The notes: generated by a model from the sequence alone, not told the origin. 64,000 nucleotides of DNA from Flammeovirgaceae bacterium UBA6059 (GCA_002435755.1 DIYH01000014.1:1-64000), one strand, 5' to 3'. Positions 26,340 through 36,464 are shown, numbered from the stretch's first letter. Numbers and translations: made by a program.

Positions 26340-26951
26340 TTATTTTACGTTAAAGGTTTTGCAGAACATATGGAAGACTGGTACTTGATCTAGCTCTAGT
26401 TTTCTGCCAATATCCAACAATCGTTCGTACTCCACTTTTGCAATACTCCTGTTATTGATAATGTCTTCATCTTGCTCCAAAAAGAAACTTGAGATGAACC
26501 TGATTAAAATATAAGGAGTTCCAAGTACTTCCCTTTTATACACAGAACTCGTTACTTCAGCGCCAGAGTCGAATTGATGCATCAAGGCTGACTTATCGAA
26601 AGTTTTGCTCATCGCAAGTCTCAGCACGACAAAAAACTTCTCTTCCCACTGATCATACTTCTTGATCAGGAATTTCATGGCATAGACCACAGGGTCTTTC
26701 TTCATGAAATAACCGCCTTTAGACAGTTTACGGGCCTTCTTATTAAGTGCCAGCTCTTCAAAGAGACTCACGCTTCCGTTAGCAAGTGCGATACCTACAA
26801 TGGGAGCCATCATCACCAATGAGAAAAAATCATGGTCACTGATTTCAAGATAAGGTGCCTCATTGCGAATAAAGTCCTTCTTGAGTTCAACGGTAGCATC
26901 AAGAATCTCTTGATCTTCTACCATGGTTTCAACTTCATACTCAGTAAACAT
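26340..26951 (-). CDS. Hypothetical protein, 203 residues
   Basis: No signal peptide and no recognised family. It is mostly helical, with one moderately hydrophobic stretch ('FFSLVMMAPIVGIALANGSVSLFEELALNKKARKLSKGGYF') followed by charged helices ('FLIKKYDQWEEKFFVVLRLAM'). It is probably cytoplasmic or peripheral. It stands alone, with a clear terminator after it and a 125-base gap before it. Confidence 0.65.
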   Translation of the reverse strand: MFTEYEVETMVEDQEILDATVELKKDFIRNEAPYLEISDHDFFSLVMMAPIVGIALANGSVSLFEELALNKKARKLSKGGYFMKKDPVVYAMKFLIKKYDQWEEKFFVVLRLAMSKTFDKSALMHQFDSGAEVTSSVYKREVLGTPYILIRFISSFFLEQDEDIINNRSIAKVEYERLLDIGRKLELDQVPVFHMFCKTFNVK

Positions 26952-27076
26952 GTCTGGTTCGTCTTGATGAATTTATGAGTAATATATCAATCATTTAATT
27001 CACATTCAACTTACTCCCTTTACGTATCTGAAAAGTTTTCTAAATCAACTGCGATGCATTTCAAACAGCTCTCAAA

Positions 27077-28495
27077 TTAGAAACTCCTACCCAGATAGGT
27101 TGGTGAAACCTCCAGTGAGTGAAAGGTATGAAAGTGAGTCTGGCCCTTCCGAACGTCGAATTGAAAGTTATGCTCTTGATCGAACTCCTGATCAAGACCA
27201 GACATGGTCTTGAACGTCAGTTCATTACTCCCCACCTCAAGTGGTACTCGTGCGTAGTAGATGCTATGAGGGATGGTTTGCCAGTTGCGTGTATCCGCTT
27301 TCTCTGTCACCGCATTGAGTATGCCTAGCGCAGCTCCAAGACCTTCGTCTTCTTTACGCAGACTTTCCTCGGCTGCTTTCTTGATGGCAAACCTCAAAAG
27401 CGAATTTGCAAACTCCTTGATCATACGCTGCTCTAATTCCTTGAAAGCAATGTTGTTGACGTTTTCAGCGAGTTGCATCGGATAAACAGACGACCCTGAC
27501 CCTATAGTGATCAATGCTTCATCAAACATCAAAGGACGCTCAACATACTTTGGAAATGTCACTCTGAAGAACTCTAAATCACCAAGTCCCCCGTCTGCAT
27601 CATCGTCATCGTTCAACCAAAAGGGAAAACTGAAATCATACTCTTCATTGACGAAAGTAACGGCACCACCCGACCCCTTCACTACTGTAAAGTTAATGGA
27701 CCACTCGCTTTTCACAGGTCCCAAACCGTTGTTCCAAAACATGACTAGCTCTGGCCTGTCCCCATTGACAGGCACATACTCTATATCAAACTGCTTTTCA
27801 TATTTTCGCTTATCATTTTCAAACCCCATCAACGCTGCTGTTCTAATCAGGTCTTTCTTGAGTTGATCAGGTGCTGACAGACCGAACATCTTGGTATAGG
27901 AGTCCTGATAGATATTAAGGGCGTTGCGGTAGGCAATGAAAGCGTTGTTGTAGTCGCCATCCGCATCATAAATGATACCCATCAAGTTATGGATAAATGC
28001 ATCTTGCTTGTATTTGAAGTCTGACTGATAACGGTCACTTAGCTGAAGCAGTTTATTATTTAACCGTCTGCACTCGACTAGGGCCAATTCTCTATCACCA
28101 AGCATCAGGTAATTGATCGCTTTGTAGTAAAGCACCATTAAATGCTCATGGTCTTCTCCTTTATACTCAATTACGTTTGGATTCGAAACCATGCTCAACG
28201 CCACATTGAGGTAGTTTTTGTGGTAGTCTTCGCCTAACAAATATGCTTTTTCAAGATGTTCGTTGCTGCGTTCATACTCTCCGAGCAGTGAGCTCACTAC
28301 CCCGTTATTCATATAATACAGGAGGCGTGCCTTGCTCTTTTCGGCCTTTTTGTTGGCTTCCAGTACGCGCTGTGCTTCAAGAAGTTGTCCCGTTTCAAAA
28401 TTTCGGCTGAACTCGTAGTTAAGCTGATAATAGGTGGAACACCCCACAAAAAACACAAGGACTACAAAGGCGATTGACGACCTGACTGAGTTCAT
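27077..28495 (-). CDS. COG3014-like lipoprotein with TPR-like repeats
   Basis: 472 residues with a lipoprotein signal (VVLVFFVGC at the start). The N-terminal half has helical repeats ('KARLLYYMNNGVVSSLLGEYERSNEHLEKAYLL', 'LVLYYKAINYLMLGDRELALVECRRL', 'AFIHNLMGIIYDADGDYNNAFIAYRNALNIY'). The C-terminal half is beta-rich. This resembles the COG3014 proteins that are often encoded beside LpoB-type proteins, as it is here (the LpoB gene ends 60 bases upstream). I infer a role in envelope or cell-wall synthesis control; the biochemical activity is unknown. Confidence 0.75.
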   Translation of the reverse strand: MNSVRSSIAFVVLVFFVGCSTYYQLNYEFSRNFETGQLLEAQRVLEANKKAEKSKARLLYYMNNGVVSSLLGEYERSNEHLEKAYLLGEDYHKNYLNVALSMVSNPNVIEYKGEDHEHLMVLYYKAINYLMLGDRELALVECRRLNNKLLQLSDRYQSDFKYKQDAFIHNLMGIIYDADGDYNNAFIAYRNALNIYQDSYTKMFGLSAPDQLKKDLIRTAALMGFENDKRKYEKQFDIEYVPVNGDRPELVMFWNNGLGPVKSEWSINFTVVKGSGGAVTFVNEEYDFSFPFWLNDDDDADGGLGDLEFFRVTFPKYVERPLMFDEALITIGSGSSVYPMQLAENVNNIAFKELEQRMIKEFANSLLRFAIKKAAEESLRKEDEGLGAALGILNAVTEKADTRNWQTIPHSIYYARVPLEVGSNELTFKTMSGLDQEFDQEHNFQFDVRKGQTHFHTFHSLEVSPTYLGRSF

Positions 28496-28555
28496 CAGTT
28501 CTATTTCATTGGTGATTAAGACCTACTCGGAATAGATATGCGTGACGAGGGTCTC

Positions 28556-29152
28556 TTAGTTTCTGATGGCTTTTTTGATCTCTTTGTCACCGATCCAAAC
28601 CTTCTCATTGGTTTCAAGATTGGCCAGTTCCAAGTTTACCTTGTAAGATACCACTTTGTCCTTACCATAACTATCGGTAATGGAGGTCATCACACCAAAA
28701 AGCATGAAGTCTGCTCCAAGCTCTCGCCCCCAACGAGATTGTGTTTCCGGTGAGGCAAATTCCCCCTGGTTGGCACGCTCCTCTCTAAGTTTCTCACGGA
28801 AAACTGAGTTTTGAACGATCCGTACCATTCCGGAGTTGATCATTTCTTTTTCTATGTCCTTGATGAATGTTTCAGACTCAATGTGCTCACTTGTCTTATT
28901 GGCGATCATGCCTACAATCATAACAGGTTTTTCGCCGGATGCTCTATAGAAGTCATCTCGCCAGGGGCGACTAAGTACATCCTTGATCATTTCTTCAGCT
29001 ACCAGCTTACTATCAATGTCATTCCATCGACCACTGAGGTCAATCTGTTGATCCGGGCTTACCCTGGTCACTGTGCGCTGACTACACGCTGATATTAAGA
29101 CTGTTGCAGCTATGAATAATAGTCCGGATAATGCTAGCTTTCTCATTTGCAT
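28556..29152 (-). CDS. lpoB: LpoB-like penicillin-binding-protein activator lipoprotein
   Basis: 198 residues. The signal peptide ends in a lipobox (VLISAC). The body matches the LpoB/COG3417 family: 'DDFYRASGEKPVMIVGMIANKTSEHIESETFIKDIEKEMINSGMVRIV' then 'RWGRELGADFMLFGVMTS' and 'KVNLELANLETNEKVWIGDKEIKK'. LpoB in E. coli reaches from the outer membrane to stimulate PBP1B. The start could be the ATG at 29152 or the one at 29146. It is followed by the COG3014-like gene, a pairing also known in other bacteria. Confidence 0.85.
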   Translation of the reverse strand: MQMRKLALSGLLFIAATVLISACSQRTVTRVSPDQQIDLSGRWNDIDSKLVAEEMIKDVLSRPWRDDFYRASGEKPVMIVGMIANKTSEHIESETFIKDIEKEMINSGMVRIVQNSVFREKLREERANQGEFASPETQSRWGRELGADFMLFGVMTSITDSYGKDKVVSYKVNLELANLETNEKVWIGDKEIKKAIRN

Positions 29153-29258
29153 AAAGTGTTTTTGTTGATCATTTCAAATTGGTTCTACACCATAATCTAT
29201 TTGTGGTTCTTAGATCAATGAGCGTGCCAATTATTGTATATGTTGACCTATCAATGGT

Positions 29259-31658
29259 TTAAAAATCTGTTTGAATGCGCAAGTTCAAAAACCTTGCCGA
29301 TAGTGCATTGGGCACTGCGAATTGGTTGTTGATCACATCTTGTACCCACGTGTAGGAAATAGTGTTTTGAGCTCCAAATAGGTTTAATACTTCGATTCCA
29401 ACTCTTAGGTTGTCCATTCCCCACTTTTTTTGACTGTATTTTTCTCTGAAGTCGAACACCTTCAAAAAACCAAGGTCTGCGCGATAGTATTCGTCCCCGC
29501 TAAAGGCATTGCGAAGTTCATCATTATCAGGTGGTCCAAATGGTAATCCACTACCGTAAAACAGCGTCAATGCTACTCTTAAACTTGGATCATTAGGCAT
29601 GTGGTCCTGGAAATACATGGCTAAGTTGATCCGCTGATCAGATGGACGTCTGAATGATGCTATTTCATCTGTCAGAATATCCTCCTCAGTTTTGAGTATT
29701 CCCAGACTAAACCAAGACTCTGTTCCAGGAATGAACTCTCCATGTACTCTAAAGTCAATACCTGCTGCATAACCGTCTGCATCATTGTTGGCAAAATACC
29801 TGAGCCGTACATTTTCTATGTCATAAAGGTTGAGGTTGTAGAGATGTTTGTAGTAGGCTTCACTAAAAAAGACAAATGGCCTACCCCATAAATTAAAGTT
29901 GTACTCTGTACCCAAAATAAAATGTGTTGACGACTGAGCTTGCACTTCCGAGTTGATCTGACCTACACGATCTCTCAATTCTCGGTAAAATGGTGGTTGT
30001 TGATAGGAACCAATAGCAAGTCTAATACTCAATGGCCTGGACCAATCAGGCAAGTAGGCATATTGCATTCTTGGGCTTAGTAGTAATTGACCATTATAAT
30101 CCCAATAATTGAATCTCGCGCCATAAGTAAGCGTATGCTTGTTGTTAGTAGCGATAAATGTATGTTGCAGGTAGCCGGTGAATTGGTTAGAGTTGATTTT
30201 CACCTGGTTAAATATTCTGTCATCTACTGATACAAAGTCAGCGGAATCGACAAACGTAAATTCCCTGATTTCATCATCTATATCGTAGGCAGCCCAGCCA
30301 ACACCAAACTCTACCAGGTTGTGATCATTGATGAAAACTCTGTTTCGGCTTTCAGTATTTAAGATATTTCCGGCCAGACTATTTCGACCACTTTGATAAT
30401 TGGTGCCAATGCCTCGTGTGATGGCACATTCGTTAAAGTTGGAAGATGAAGGATCAGTATTGAGGTCGCAAAGCCGATAACCTCCTTCTACTTCAAATCG
30501 CTCTCGCTCCTGTGTACGCACACCACTTACAATGAGGTCTGCTACCCAATTGGAGAACCTTTTTGACCATTTGAATCCGGTCTGATAGGTATCATATCTC
30601 ATCTGCTCTACACCCTCAAAGGCCACAAAAAGTCTAAAATTGGCACTTAGCGTCCCAAAATCTGTCTGCCTTGATTCTGGCAGGGTCTCATACCTGTTTC
30701 TTGCATAGGACATGAGCACTGTCAGTTGGCTGCTTTTGTCTTTATCCCGGCTAAGGTCGATCGTCGTAAAGCCCTGAATATCGGTGAAGGTGGGAAAGTA
30801 TTGCCCATCCACTTCGAGTGAGTTAAGTAGGTACCTAGAATCTTTATGTCTCAAACCGACGATATAGCTGACCCGGTCATTGTTGGTGATACCTTCATAA
30901 TGCACTGACCCTCCGAGAAGACCTACGTCCAATGATCCCTGGTTACTCGTCGGTCGCTTGTAACTGACATTGAGGCTACTTGAAAGCTTATCACCATACT
31001 TTGGCTGCCAACCACCGGCATGAAAGTCAATGTTTGATACCAGATCAGTGTTGATGAAGCCAAGGCCCTCTTGTTGACCTGCCCTTATCAGAAAGGGCCG
31101 ATAAATAGGGATATCGTTAACGTAAATGAGATTTTCCTCATAGTTGCCACCTCTTACATTGTAGGTGCTGCTTAGCTCATTATTAGCAGTAACCCCTGGA
31201 AGGGTGGCCAGTACCCTTGAAATATCCTGAAATGGTGATGGTACATTGTCCACATCTTTGTTGCTCAGGCGGATAGCTCCTGCCTGCACCTCTGTATTTT
31301 CTATATTGTCCGAGACTTCTACTCCATCGAGTACCGTAACCTTCGATTTTAGCTGAATTTGAAGATAAAGGCTATCGGAATAAGTATCATCAATTGCTAT
31401 AGTCTGTGACACATAGTTCAGATGTTGAAAACTGATGCCTGAAGCTTTTCTTTTCTTGCTGATGATCCTAAAGTTGCCGTCACTTCCAGTAGTTGTTCCC
31501 TTTCGACCTTGCAGGGTAACCGCCACGTCCGGTATCCCCTGACCCGTACTATCTGTCACCGTTCCCGATATGGTAAGTACAGTAGACTGTGCATTTGCGA
31601 TAGCCGGACCCATCAGAGTCAGGACGGGAAGTAAGAGAATGAATAGCTGCTTTTGCAT
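29259..31658 (-). CDS. TonB-dependent outer-membrane receptor
   Basis: 799 residues. A signal peptide precedes a carboxypeptidase-regulatory-like domain at about 28-105 ('TISGTVTDSTGQGIPDVAVTLQGRKGTTTGSDGNFRI'). A plug domain follows at about 115-230 ('NVPSPFQDISRVLATLPGVTANNELSSTYNVRGGNYEENLIYVNDIPIYRP'), then a long barrel ending 'LSARFLNLRIQTDF' with a terminal Phe. These receptors import ligands using TonB/ExbBD energy. The substrate cannot be told; there is no adjacent SusD. It ends the run with rpe, 8 bases downstream of it. Confidence 0.93.
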   Translation of the reverse strand: MQKQLFILLLPVLTLMGPAIANAQSTVLTISGTVTDSTGQGIPDVAVTLQGRKGTTTGSDGNFRIISKKRKASGISFQHLNYVSQTIAIDDTYSDSLYLQIQLKSKVTVLDGVEVSDNIENTEVQAGAIRLSNKDVDNVPSPFQDISRVLATLPGVTANNELSSTYNVRGGNYEENLIYVNDIPIYRPFLIRAGQQEGLGFINTDLVSNIDFHAGGWQPKYGDKLSSSLNVSYKRPTSNQGSLDVGLLGGSVHYEGITNNDRVSYIVGLRHKDSRYLLNSLEVDGQYFPTFTDIQGFTTIDLSRDKDKSSQLTVLMSYARNRYETLPESRQTDFGTLSANFRLFVAFEGVEQMRYDTYQTGFKWSKRFSNWVADLIVSGVRTQERERFEVEGGYRLCDLNTDPSSSNFNECAITRGIGTNYQSGRNSLAGNILNTESRNRVFINDHNLVEFGVGWAAYDIDDEIREFTFVDSADFVSVDDRIFNQVKINSNQFTGYLQHTFIATNNKHTLTYGARFNYWDYNGQLLLSPRMQYAYLPDWSRPLSIRLAIGSYQQPPFYRELRDRVGQINSEVQAQSSTHFILGTEYNFNLWGRPFVFFSEAYYKHLYNLNLYDIENVRLRYFANNDADGYAAGIDFRVHGEFIPGTESWFSLGILKTEEDILTDEIASFRRPSDQRINLAMYFQDHMPNDPSLRVALTLFYGSGLPFGPPDNDELRNAFSGDEYYRADLGFLKVFDFREKYSQKKWGMDNLRVGIEVLNLFGAQNTISYTWVQDVINNQFAVPNALSARFLNLRIQTDF

Positions 31659-31666
31659 TGATGGTC

Positions 31667-32320
31667 TCAGAGTGCCTTAAACTCCCGAATGGTAGTCAGA
31701 GGATCGTTAGACCCAAAGACTGAGCTGCCAGCGACAAGCATATCAGCACCATGTTCAATTAACGCAGGAGCATTCTGAATATTGACTCCTCCATCGATCT
31801 CTAATATGGCATCTGGCTTGAAGTTGTCAATCATGGCACGTGCTTCAGCTGTCTTATTCAGGGTATGGGTGATGAACTTTTGACCACCAAAACCGGGATT
31901 GACTGACATTAACAATACCAAATCGACCTCTTTGATTATTTCTACCAATACATTTACAGGTGTATGTGGGTTCAATACAACTCCTGCCTTACAACCTAAA
32001 TCTTTGATTTGCTGAACCACCCTATGCAAATGGGTACACCCTTCATAATGTACGGATATGATCTCAGCACCTGCTTCTTTGCATTGTGTCAAATAGTCGC
32101 TGGGTTGTTCGATCATTAAGTGGAAATCTAGCGGTTTTTTACTATGTCGTTGAATGGCTTCCGCTACCGGAAAACCAAAACTAATATTGGGTACAAATAT
32201 CCCATCCATGATGTCGATATGGATGTAGTCAGCTTCGCTACTATTGAGCAATTCTACCTCAGACTGTAGGTTGGCAAAGTCTGCGGCAAGTATAGAAGGC
32301 GAAAGGATAGTTGATGTCAT
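31667..32320 (-). CDS. rpe: Ribulose-phosphate 3-epimerase
   Basis: 217 residues, the normal length. TIM-barrel motifs are clear: 'ILAADFANLQSEVELL', 'YIHIDIMDGIFVPNISFG' with metal-binding His and Asp, 'LDFHLMI', 'MSVNPGFGGQKFI' and 'EIDGGVNIQNAPALIEHGADMLVAGSSVF'. It interconverts ribulose 5-phosphate and xylulose 5-phosphate in the pentose phosphate pathway. It is 8 bases upstream of the TonB receptor gene on the same strand. Confidence 0.97.
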   Translation of the reverse strand: MTSTILSPSILAADFANLQSEVELLNSSEADYIHIDIMDGIFVPNISFGFPVAEAIQRHSKKPLDFHLMIEQPSDYLTQCKEAGAEIISVHYEGCTHLHRVVQQIKDLGCKAGVVLNPHTPVNVLVEIIKEVDLVLLMSVNPGFGGQKFITHTLNKTAEARAMIDNFKPDAILEIDGGVNIQNAPALIEHGADMLVAGSSVFGSNDPLTTIREFKAL

Positions 32321-32379
32321 AAGATGGGTAAGGCTTACTCGTTATTCTAGCCAAGGTAATTGATTTAGATCAATGATCT

Positions 32380-32910
32380 TTAGCTCAATAGCGCTATAGT
32401 TTTCTGAGCTTTTTTTGCTACTGACTTTCGCTTGTCGTGAGCATAGGTATCAAGATATGGCATAAGCCAGTTTTTCAAGTATTCATCCGATTTTGACCAT
32501 TGACCAAGTGTCTCCATCGTCATATTCAATACTATCCAGTCTGTACTTTCGGTTAGATTATTTTTCATAATGTCAGCTGCTTTGGTACGCTGCTGAACGG
32601 TCATATCGTCTTGTAGTATGAGAAAAAGTTGCGAGAGGGTCCATTGGGCTGATGCCTGATCGATTTGTGATATTTCATTGAGTAGCCTGTCCAAATAAGG
32701 CGCAACCAATAGCTTATTGGCTAGCGCTACACGTTTTACTCCATTAGAAGTGCGAAGGCGAACAAGCTCATCCTCACTCTGATAACAATTGAAGAGCTCT
32801 TCAAAAAACTCAGGGTTGGCCAACACCTGTTCTACAACTTCAACGGTATTGCCTAGAGAGTTGGGGTGACCTCCTTTCAGTCGAATCTCAAAATTGTCAG
32901 ACTGACTCAT
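32380..32910 (-). CDS. HEAT-repeat-like hypothetical protein
   Basis: 176 residues, soluble and all-helical. Paired helices such as 'VEQVLANPEFFEELFNCYQSEDELVRLRTSNGVKRVALANKLLVAPYLDRLLNEI' and a final 'YLDTYAHDKRKSVAKKAQKTIALL' look like HEAT repeats. The role is unknown, perhaps a protein-interaction adaptor. It sits between the T9SS subtilase gene (20 bases upstream) and rpe (60 bases downstream), both on the same strand. Confidence 0.7.
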   Translation of the reverse strand: MSQSDNFEIRLKGGHPNSLGNTVEVVEQVLANPEFFEELFNCYQSEDELVRLRTSNGVKRVALANKLLVAPYLDRLLNEISQIDQASAQWTLSQLFLILQDDMTVQQRTKAADIMKNNLTESTDWIVLNMTMETLGQWSKSDEYLKNWLMPYLDTYAHDKRKSVAKKAQKTIALLS

Positions 32911-32929
32911 ATTCCTACAAATCGGATGA

Positions 32930-34555
32930 CTATATTTTAAGGAGTTTGACCGTTTTATTCATTTTCTGGCTAGAGAAAGTTAGTATATAAGTCCCTGGAG
33001 ACACATCTCCAGTGATATATTCAAAGCGCTCATTTTTTGTAGGAATGATTGTTTCTTCTCTTACTTTTCTCCCTTGACTATCTCTAAGTCCAATAATCAT
33101 TGGCGTACCTCCCAGCGACTTGTCAATTTCAATGATCACTCGGTCTCCACTAAATGGATTTGGGAATACATTGACCTTACCCGCTATGATATCACTGATA
33201 GAGAGGATTGTACCATTAAGCGCTCTGTCAAAGTTAGGTAGACCGTAACCGTATTCATTGTCCGGAAGGCTTGCTCGATCACCGGATGCTTTGATATCAG
33301 CGATAATCTCCAGGTTAGTAGAGTTGGGCTTGGCTTGCCAGAGTGCCGCCGCAAAGCCGGCGATTTGTGGAGAAGAATAGCTCGTGCCTCCACCAACACT
33401 GATTTCACCGATACTATTCACGATAGTGACTTGAGAGCCCATGGCCACCACATCGGGTTTCATCCTACCATCTGAAGTTGGACCAAGGCTGCTAAAAGAC
33501 GACAGGTTTTGGTTGCTTTTAACCGAACCTACTGCAAGTATATTTTCAGCGTCTGCAGGAGCAGTCACAAACTGCCAGGGGTCGTTTCCTTCGTTACCCG
33601 CACTACACACTACTAAGATTCCTTTAGCGGTTGCCATATTAGCAGCACGAGTAATCACTGTAGTAAAACCATCCAGATCCTCATACTCATAGTCCATGCT
33701 TTCGATAGAAAACCCTGTACTATAACCAACGGATGTATTGATGATATCTACACCCAAGCTATCTGCTCTTTCCGCAGCAAATAACCAGTTATATTCTTCT
33801 ATGCGGTTTTCGCTTCCAGCTTCTTCAGTCACAAAGAGTACATAATTAGCTTCATGCGCTGTACCTATGTACTGATCCCCCAGCAAACCGCCTGTTGTAG
33901 AAAAGACACTTGTGCCATGATCATCATAAGTAAACACATCTTTACCGTAGCTTACATAGTCGTGATAATCCAATAACTGTTCGTTTTCGAAGATATGTTG
34001 GAATACCGAAGAGAGATTTGTGCCTTGAAAGCCTCCATCAAACACGGCCATCATTATGTTTTGTCCCTTATAACCTGCTGCATGCATCTCTTCCACTCCT
34101 AGTAGTCCGTTTTGATCTTCTGTGGTACGATTGGAGCTTGGTGTTGTAAAAGATGTTGGCCAGATGAAATCCGACATCACATTGGTAAGCCTCTCACCCT
34201 CTGCGACCAATGCAACACTATCTATGTACGACTCCTGGACCAATCGTTCTGCCAGACTCGGTGGCACTTGTACCAGACCAAGGTTAAACCAATTAGAAGT
34301 GTACCAGACCCTAACACCCAGAGCGTTCACCCCTTCGATATATGCAGGCACTACTGGTAAATCAGATTCCGTGACCTCAAGATTCTGTTTGATCCTTCTC
34401 TCTATTGCTCTTTCTGACAAGAATTCTTCGGGTCTGTCGATGGAATAAGGTGTCCCTTCCTTGTCTGTGAAAAATAGGATGTACCGATTGTCCTGAGCAT
34501 TCAACCTGGAAACCAGTAAAAGGAAGAAGAAAGCTAAGTAACTATTCCGCATCAT
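32930..34555 (-). CDS. Subtilisin-like serine protease with T9SS sorting domain
   Basis: 541 residues with a signal peptide (YLAFFFLLLVSRLNAQ). The catalytic triad is visible: Asp173 in MAVFDGG, His213 in DDHGTSV and Ser392 in GGGTSYSSPQIAG, with the oxyanion Asn321 in SAGNEGN. The C-terminal ~80 residues ('VNVFPNPFSGDRVIIEI' to 'GTYILTFSSQKMNKTVKLLKI') form a type A type IX secretion sorting domain, so the enzyme is exported across the outer membrane and probably anchored or released. It overlaps the upstream lipoprotein gene by 14 bases. Its substrate is unknown. Confidence 0.95.
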   Translation of the reverse strand: MMRNSYLAFFFLLLVSRLNAQDNRYILFFTDKEGTPYSIDRPEEFLSERAIERRIKQNLEVTESDLPVVPAYIEGVNALGVRVWYTSNWFNLGLVQVPPSLAERLVQESYIDSVALVAEGERLTNVMSDFIWPTSFTTPSSNRTTEDQNGLLGVEEMHAAGYKGQNIMMAVFDGGFQGTNLSSVFQHIFENEQLLDYHDYVSYGKDVFTYDDHGTSVFSTTGGLLGDQYIGTAHEANYVLFVTEEAGSENRIEEYNWLFAAERADSLGVDIINTSVGYSTGFSIESMDYEYEDLDGFTTVITRAANMATAKGILVVCSAGNEGNDPWQFVTAPADAENILAVGSVKSNQNLSSFSSLGPTSDGRMKPDVVAMGSQVTIVNSIGEISVGGGTSYSSPQIAGFAAALWQAKPNSTNLEIIADIKASGDRASLPDNEYGYGLPNFDRALNGTILSISDIIAGKVNVFPNPFSGDRVIIEIDKSLGGTPMIIGLRDSQGRKVREETIIPTKNERFEYITGDVSPGTYILTFSSQKMNKTVKLLKI

Positions 34556-35225
34556 AAGATATCAATGACTGCCTCAACACCCGGCCTCCTTCTATAATGA
34601 AATCGTCCGTACAGTCACGAGTACAGAACTTCAAAGTAGTGTAATCTTTGGCTACCAATCCAACATCAGGCACATAATATTCATGTCGCTGATCAATACC
34701 TGTAAGGTTTTGAGGGACATCTGCTAACGTAACCCGAAGCAAATCACTATATGTTTGATCATTGATGATGCTATCAGAAGTCAACAACGACATGTTGAAA
34801 CGCTGCTCTCGTTGGCCATTGAAGCTATTACCGTCCCATTCTATTCCATCAATCACAGGGAATACAAGCTTCAAAAGAGCAAGATTGTTCTCACTCACCA
34901 CAACATGTTGATTGGTTTTTACAACAGTCCAAACAGAATCAAATTGAAAACCAGCCCCATCCAGAAAATCCTTCTCACGCTCAAGTCTATAAGTTACCTG
35001 ATTGGACTGGTTGATGAAACTATCGGTCATTGTCTCTCTCAACAGGTAGTGCACCGTATCAAAACCTGCCAAATTGATACTGATCTCTTCTACTTCATAA
35101 GTCCAGTTATGATTGAGCCCTACCGGAAAATAACCTGTGCCTGCCTCTATAGGTGACGGCTGCAGGGCCTCTTCTCCACAAGATACCAGAACTAACGCCA
35201 TGAAAATAATGCTACACCAACGCAT
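34542..35225 (-). CDS. Hypothetical lipoprotein
   Basis: I start at the internal ATG at 35225 because it gives a standard lipoprotein signal, MRWCSIIFMALVLVSC. A beta-rich domain follows ('GTGYFPVGLNHNWTYEVEEI', 'VTYRLEREKDFLD', 'HEYYVPDVGLVAKDYTTLKFC'). 'FPVGLNHNWTYEV' at the start of the mature protein is common in Bacteroidota lipoproteins of unknown function. It overlaps mnmA by 14 bases and the subtilase gene by 14, so the three form an operon. Confidence 0.75.
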   Translation of the reverse strand: MRWCSIIFMALVLVSCGEEALQPSPIEAGTGYFPVGLNHNWTYEVEEISINLAGFDTVHYLLRETMTDSFINQSNQVTYRLEREKDFLDGAGFQFDSVWTVVKTNQHVVVSENNLALLKLVFPVIDGIEWDGNSFNGQREQRFNMSLLTSDSIINDQTYSDLLRVTLADVPQNLTGIDQRHEYYVPDVGLVAKDYTTLKFCTRDCTDDFIIEGGRVLRQSLISYDAE

Positions 35226-36333
35226 GTACTTCTTGTCTGAAACTTGATTGGATCCATCCACCTCCTATTACATCATCACCTTCGTAAAATACAGCTGCCT
35301 GACCAGGAGCAATGGCGTTCACACCTTTTCCAAAAAACACTTTCATCGTATCTCCAGCCTGTTCAATAACGGCTGGTGTACCCTCGTCATTGTAGCGCAC
35401 CTTTGTCATAGTATCTGTTTTTTGACCATTGAGATCCGTGTACTTCATCATGTTGAGCTGCTTAACGTACATGCCATCTCTGGCCAGCTCATCGAAAGTA
35501 CCTAGCACGACTCTATTCTTATCTTTTTGAATTTCAGTTACATATACTGGAAAACCTAAAGCAATCCCAAGTCCTTTTCGTTGGCCTACTGTATAAAATG
35601 GATAGCCTTCGTGTTCACCTACAACCGTACCATCCTCAAGAACAAATTCTCCCCCAGCTACCCGTTCTTCCAGACCATCTACACGTCTTCTGAGGAATCC
35701 ACGGTAGTCGTTATCAGGGACAAAGCAGATCTCATAAGACTCTGACTTATTGACCAGGTCATAAAAACCCCGTTCAATAGCCATCTCTCTGATTTGCGGT
35801 TTAGTGAGTTGCCCTAGCGGCAATATAGTACGTGAGAGGCTTTCTTGTGACACACCCCACAATGCATAAGACTGATCCTTGTTTGTATCGATACCTCGAC
35901 TGATTACATATCGGCCTTCCACTTCTCTGATGTTCGCATAATGACCAGTTGCGATGTAATCGCATCCAAGCTTATCGGCGCGTCGGAGCAGTGCATCCCA
36001 TTTGATATGGGTATTGCACAACACACATGGGTTTGGTGTTCTACCAGCTAAATATTCGTTAGTGAAATGATCGATGACATAATCACCGAATTCATCTCTT
36101 ATGTCCAGTATGTAATGAGGAAATCCAAGATCTACCGAAATATTCCTGGCATCATTGATACTATCCAGGCTGCAACAGCCTGTCTCCTTTTTGCTACCCC
36201 CGGAATTGTTGTAATCCCAGGTCTTCATCGTCATGCCAATCACTTCATAGCCTTGCTCATGAAGTAGTACGGCTGCAAGACTGCTGTCAATACCGCCGCT
36301 CATGGCTACTAATACTCTTCCTCTTGTACTCAT
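35212..36333 (-). CDS. mnmA: tRNA 2-thiouridine(34) synthase MnmA
   Basis: 373 residues, typical length. The PP-loop is SGGIDSS (12-18; Ile replaces the usual Val). The catalytic cysteines are C106 (in NPCVLCN) and C203 (in YEICFVPDNDYRGFL). 'GQRKGLGIALGFPVYV' and 'APGQAAVFYEGDDVIGGGWI' in the C-terminal barrels complete the match. It adds the 2-thio group to U34 of tRNA for Lys, Glu and Gln using a sulfur relay. It is the first gene of a run with the lipoprotein and subtilase genes. Confidence 0.97.
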   Translation of the reverse strand: MSTRGRVLVAMSGGIDSSLAAVLLHEQGYEVIGMTMKTWDYNNSGGSKKETGCCSLDSINDARNISVDLGFPHYILDIRDEFGDYVIDHFTNEYLAGRTPNPCVLCNTHIKWDALLRRADKLGCDYIATGHYANIREVEGRYVISRGIDTNKDQSYALWGVSQESLSRTILPLGQLTKPQIREMAIERGFYDLVNKSESYEICFVPDNDYRGFLRRRVDGLEERVAGGEFVLEDGTVVGEHEGYPFYTVGQRKGLGIALGFPVYVTEIQKDKNRVVLGTFDELARDGMYVKQLNMMKYTDLNGQKTDTMTKVRYNDEGTPAVIEQAGDTMKVFFGKGVNAIAPGQAAVFYEGDDVIGGGWIQSSFRQEVHALV

Positions 36334-36380
36334 CTGCTTTTCGCCAGGTTCACAGCCTGGTTTTTCACATCTATAAAATC

Positions 36381-36408
36381 AAAAAGAACGAAACATCTTC
36401 GTTCTTTC
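36381..36408 (-). terminator. Terminator of the thioredoxin gene
   Basis: AAAGAACGAA (36383-36392) pairs perfectly with TTCGTTCTTT (36398-36407) around ACATC. On the minus strand it is followed by TTTTTGATTTT. It lies 57 bases downstream of the thioredoxin gene and separates it from mnmA. Confidence 0.85.
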
Positions 36409-36464
36409 TGCAAATTTAAACTAATAATGTAAGAAGTCGCTCGCTTCGAAATGCTGAGGTCTTC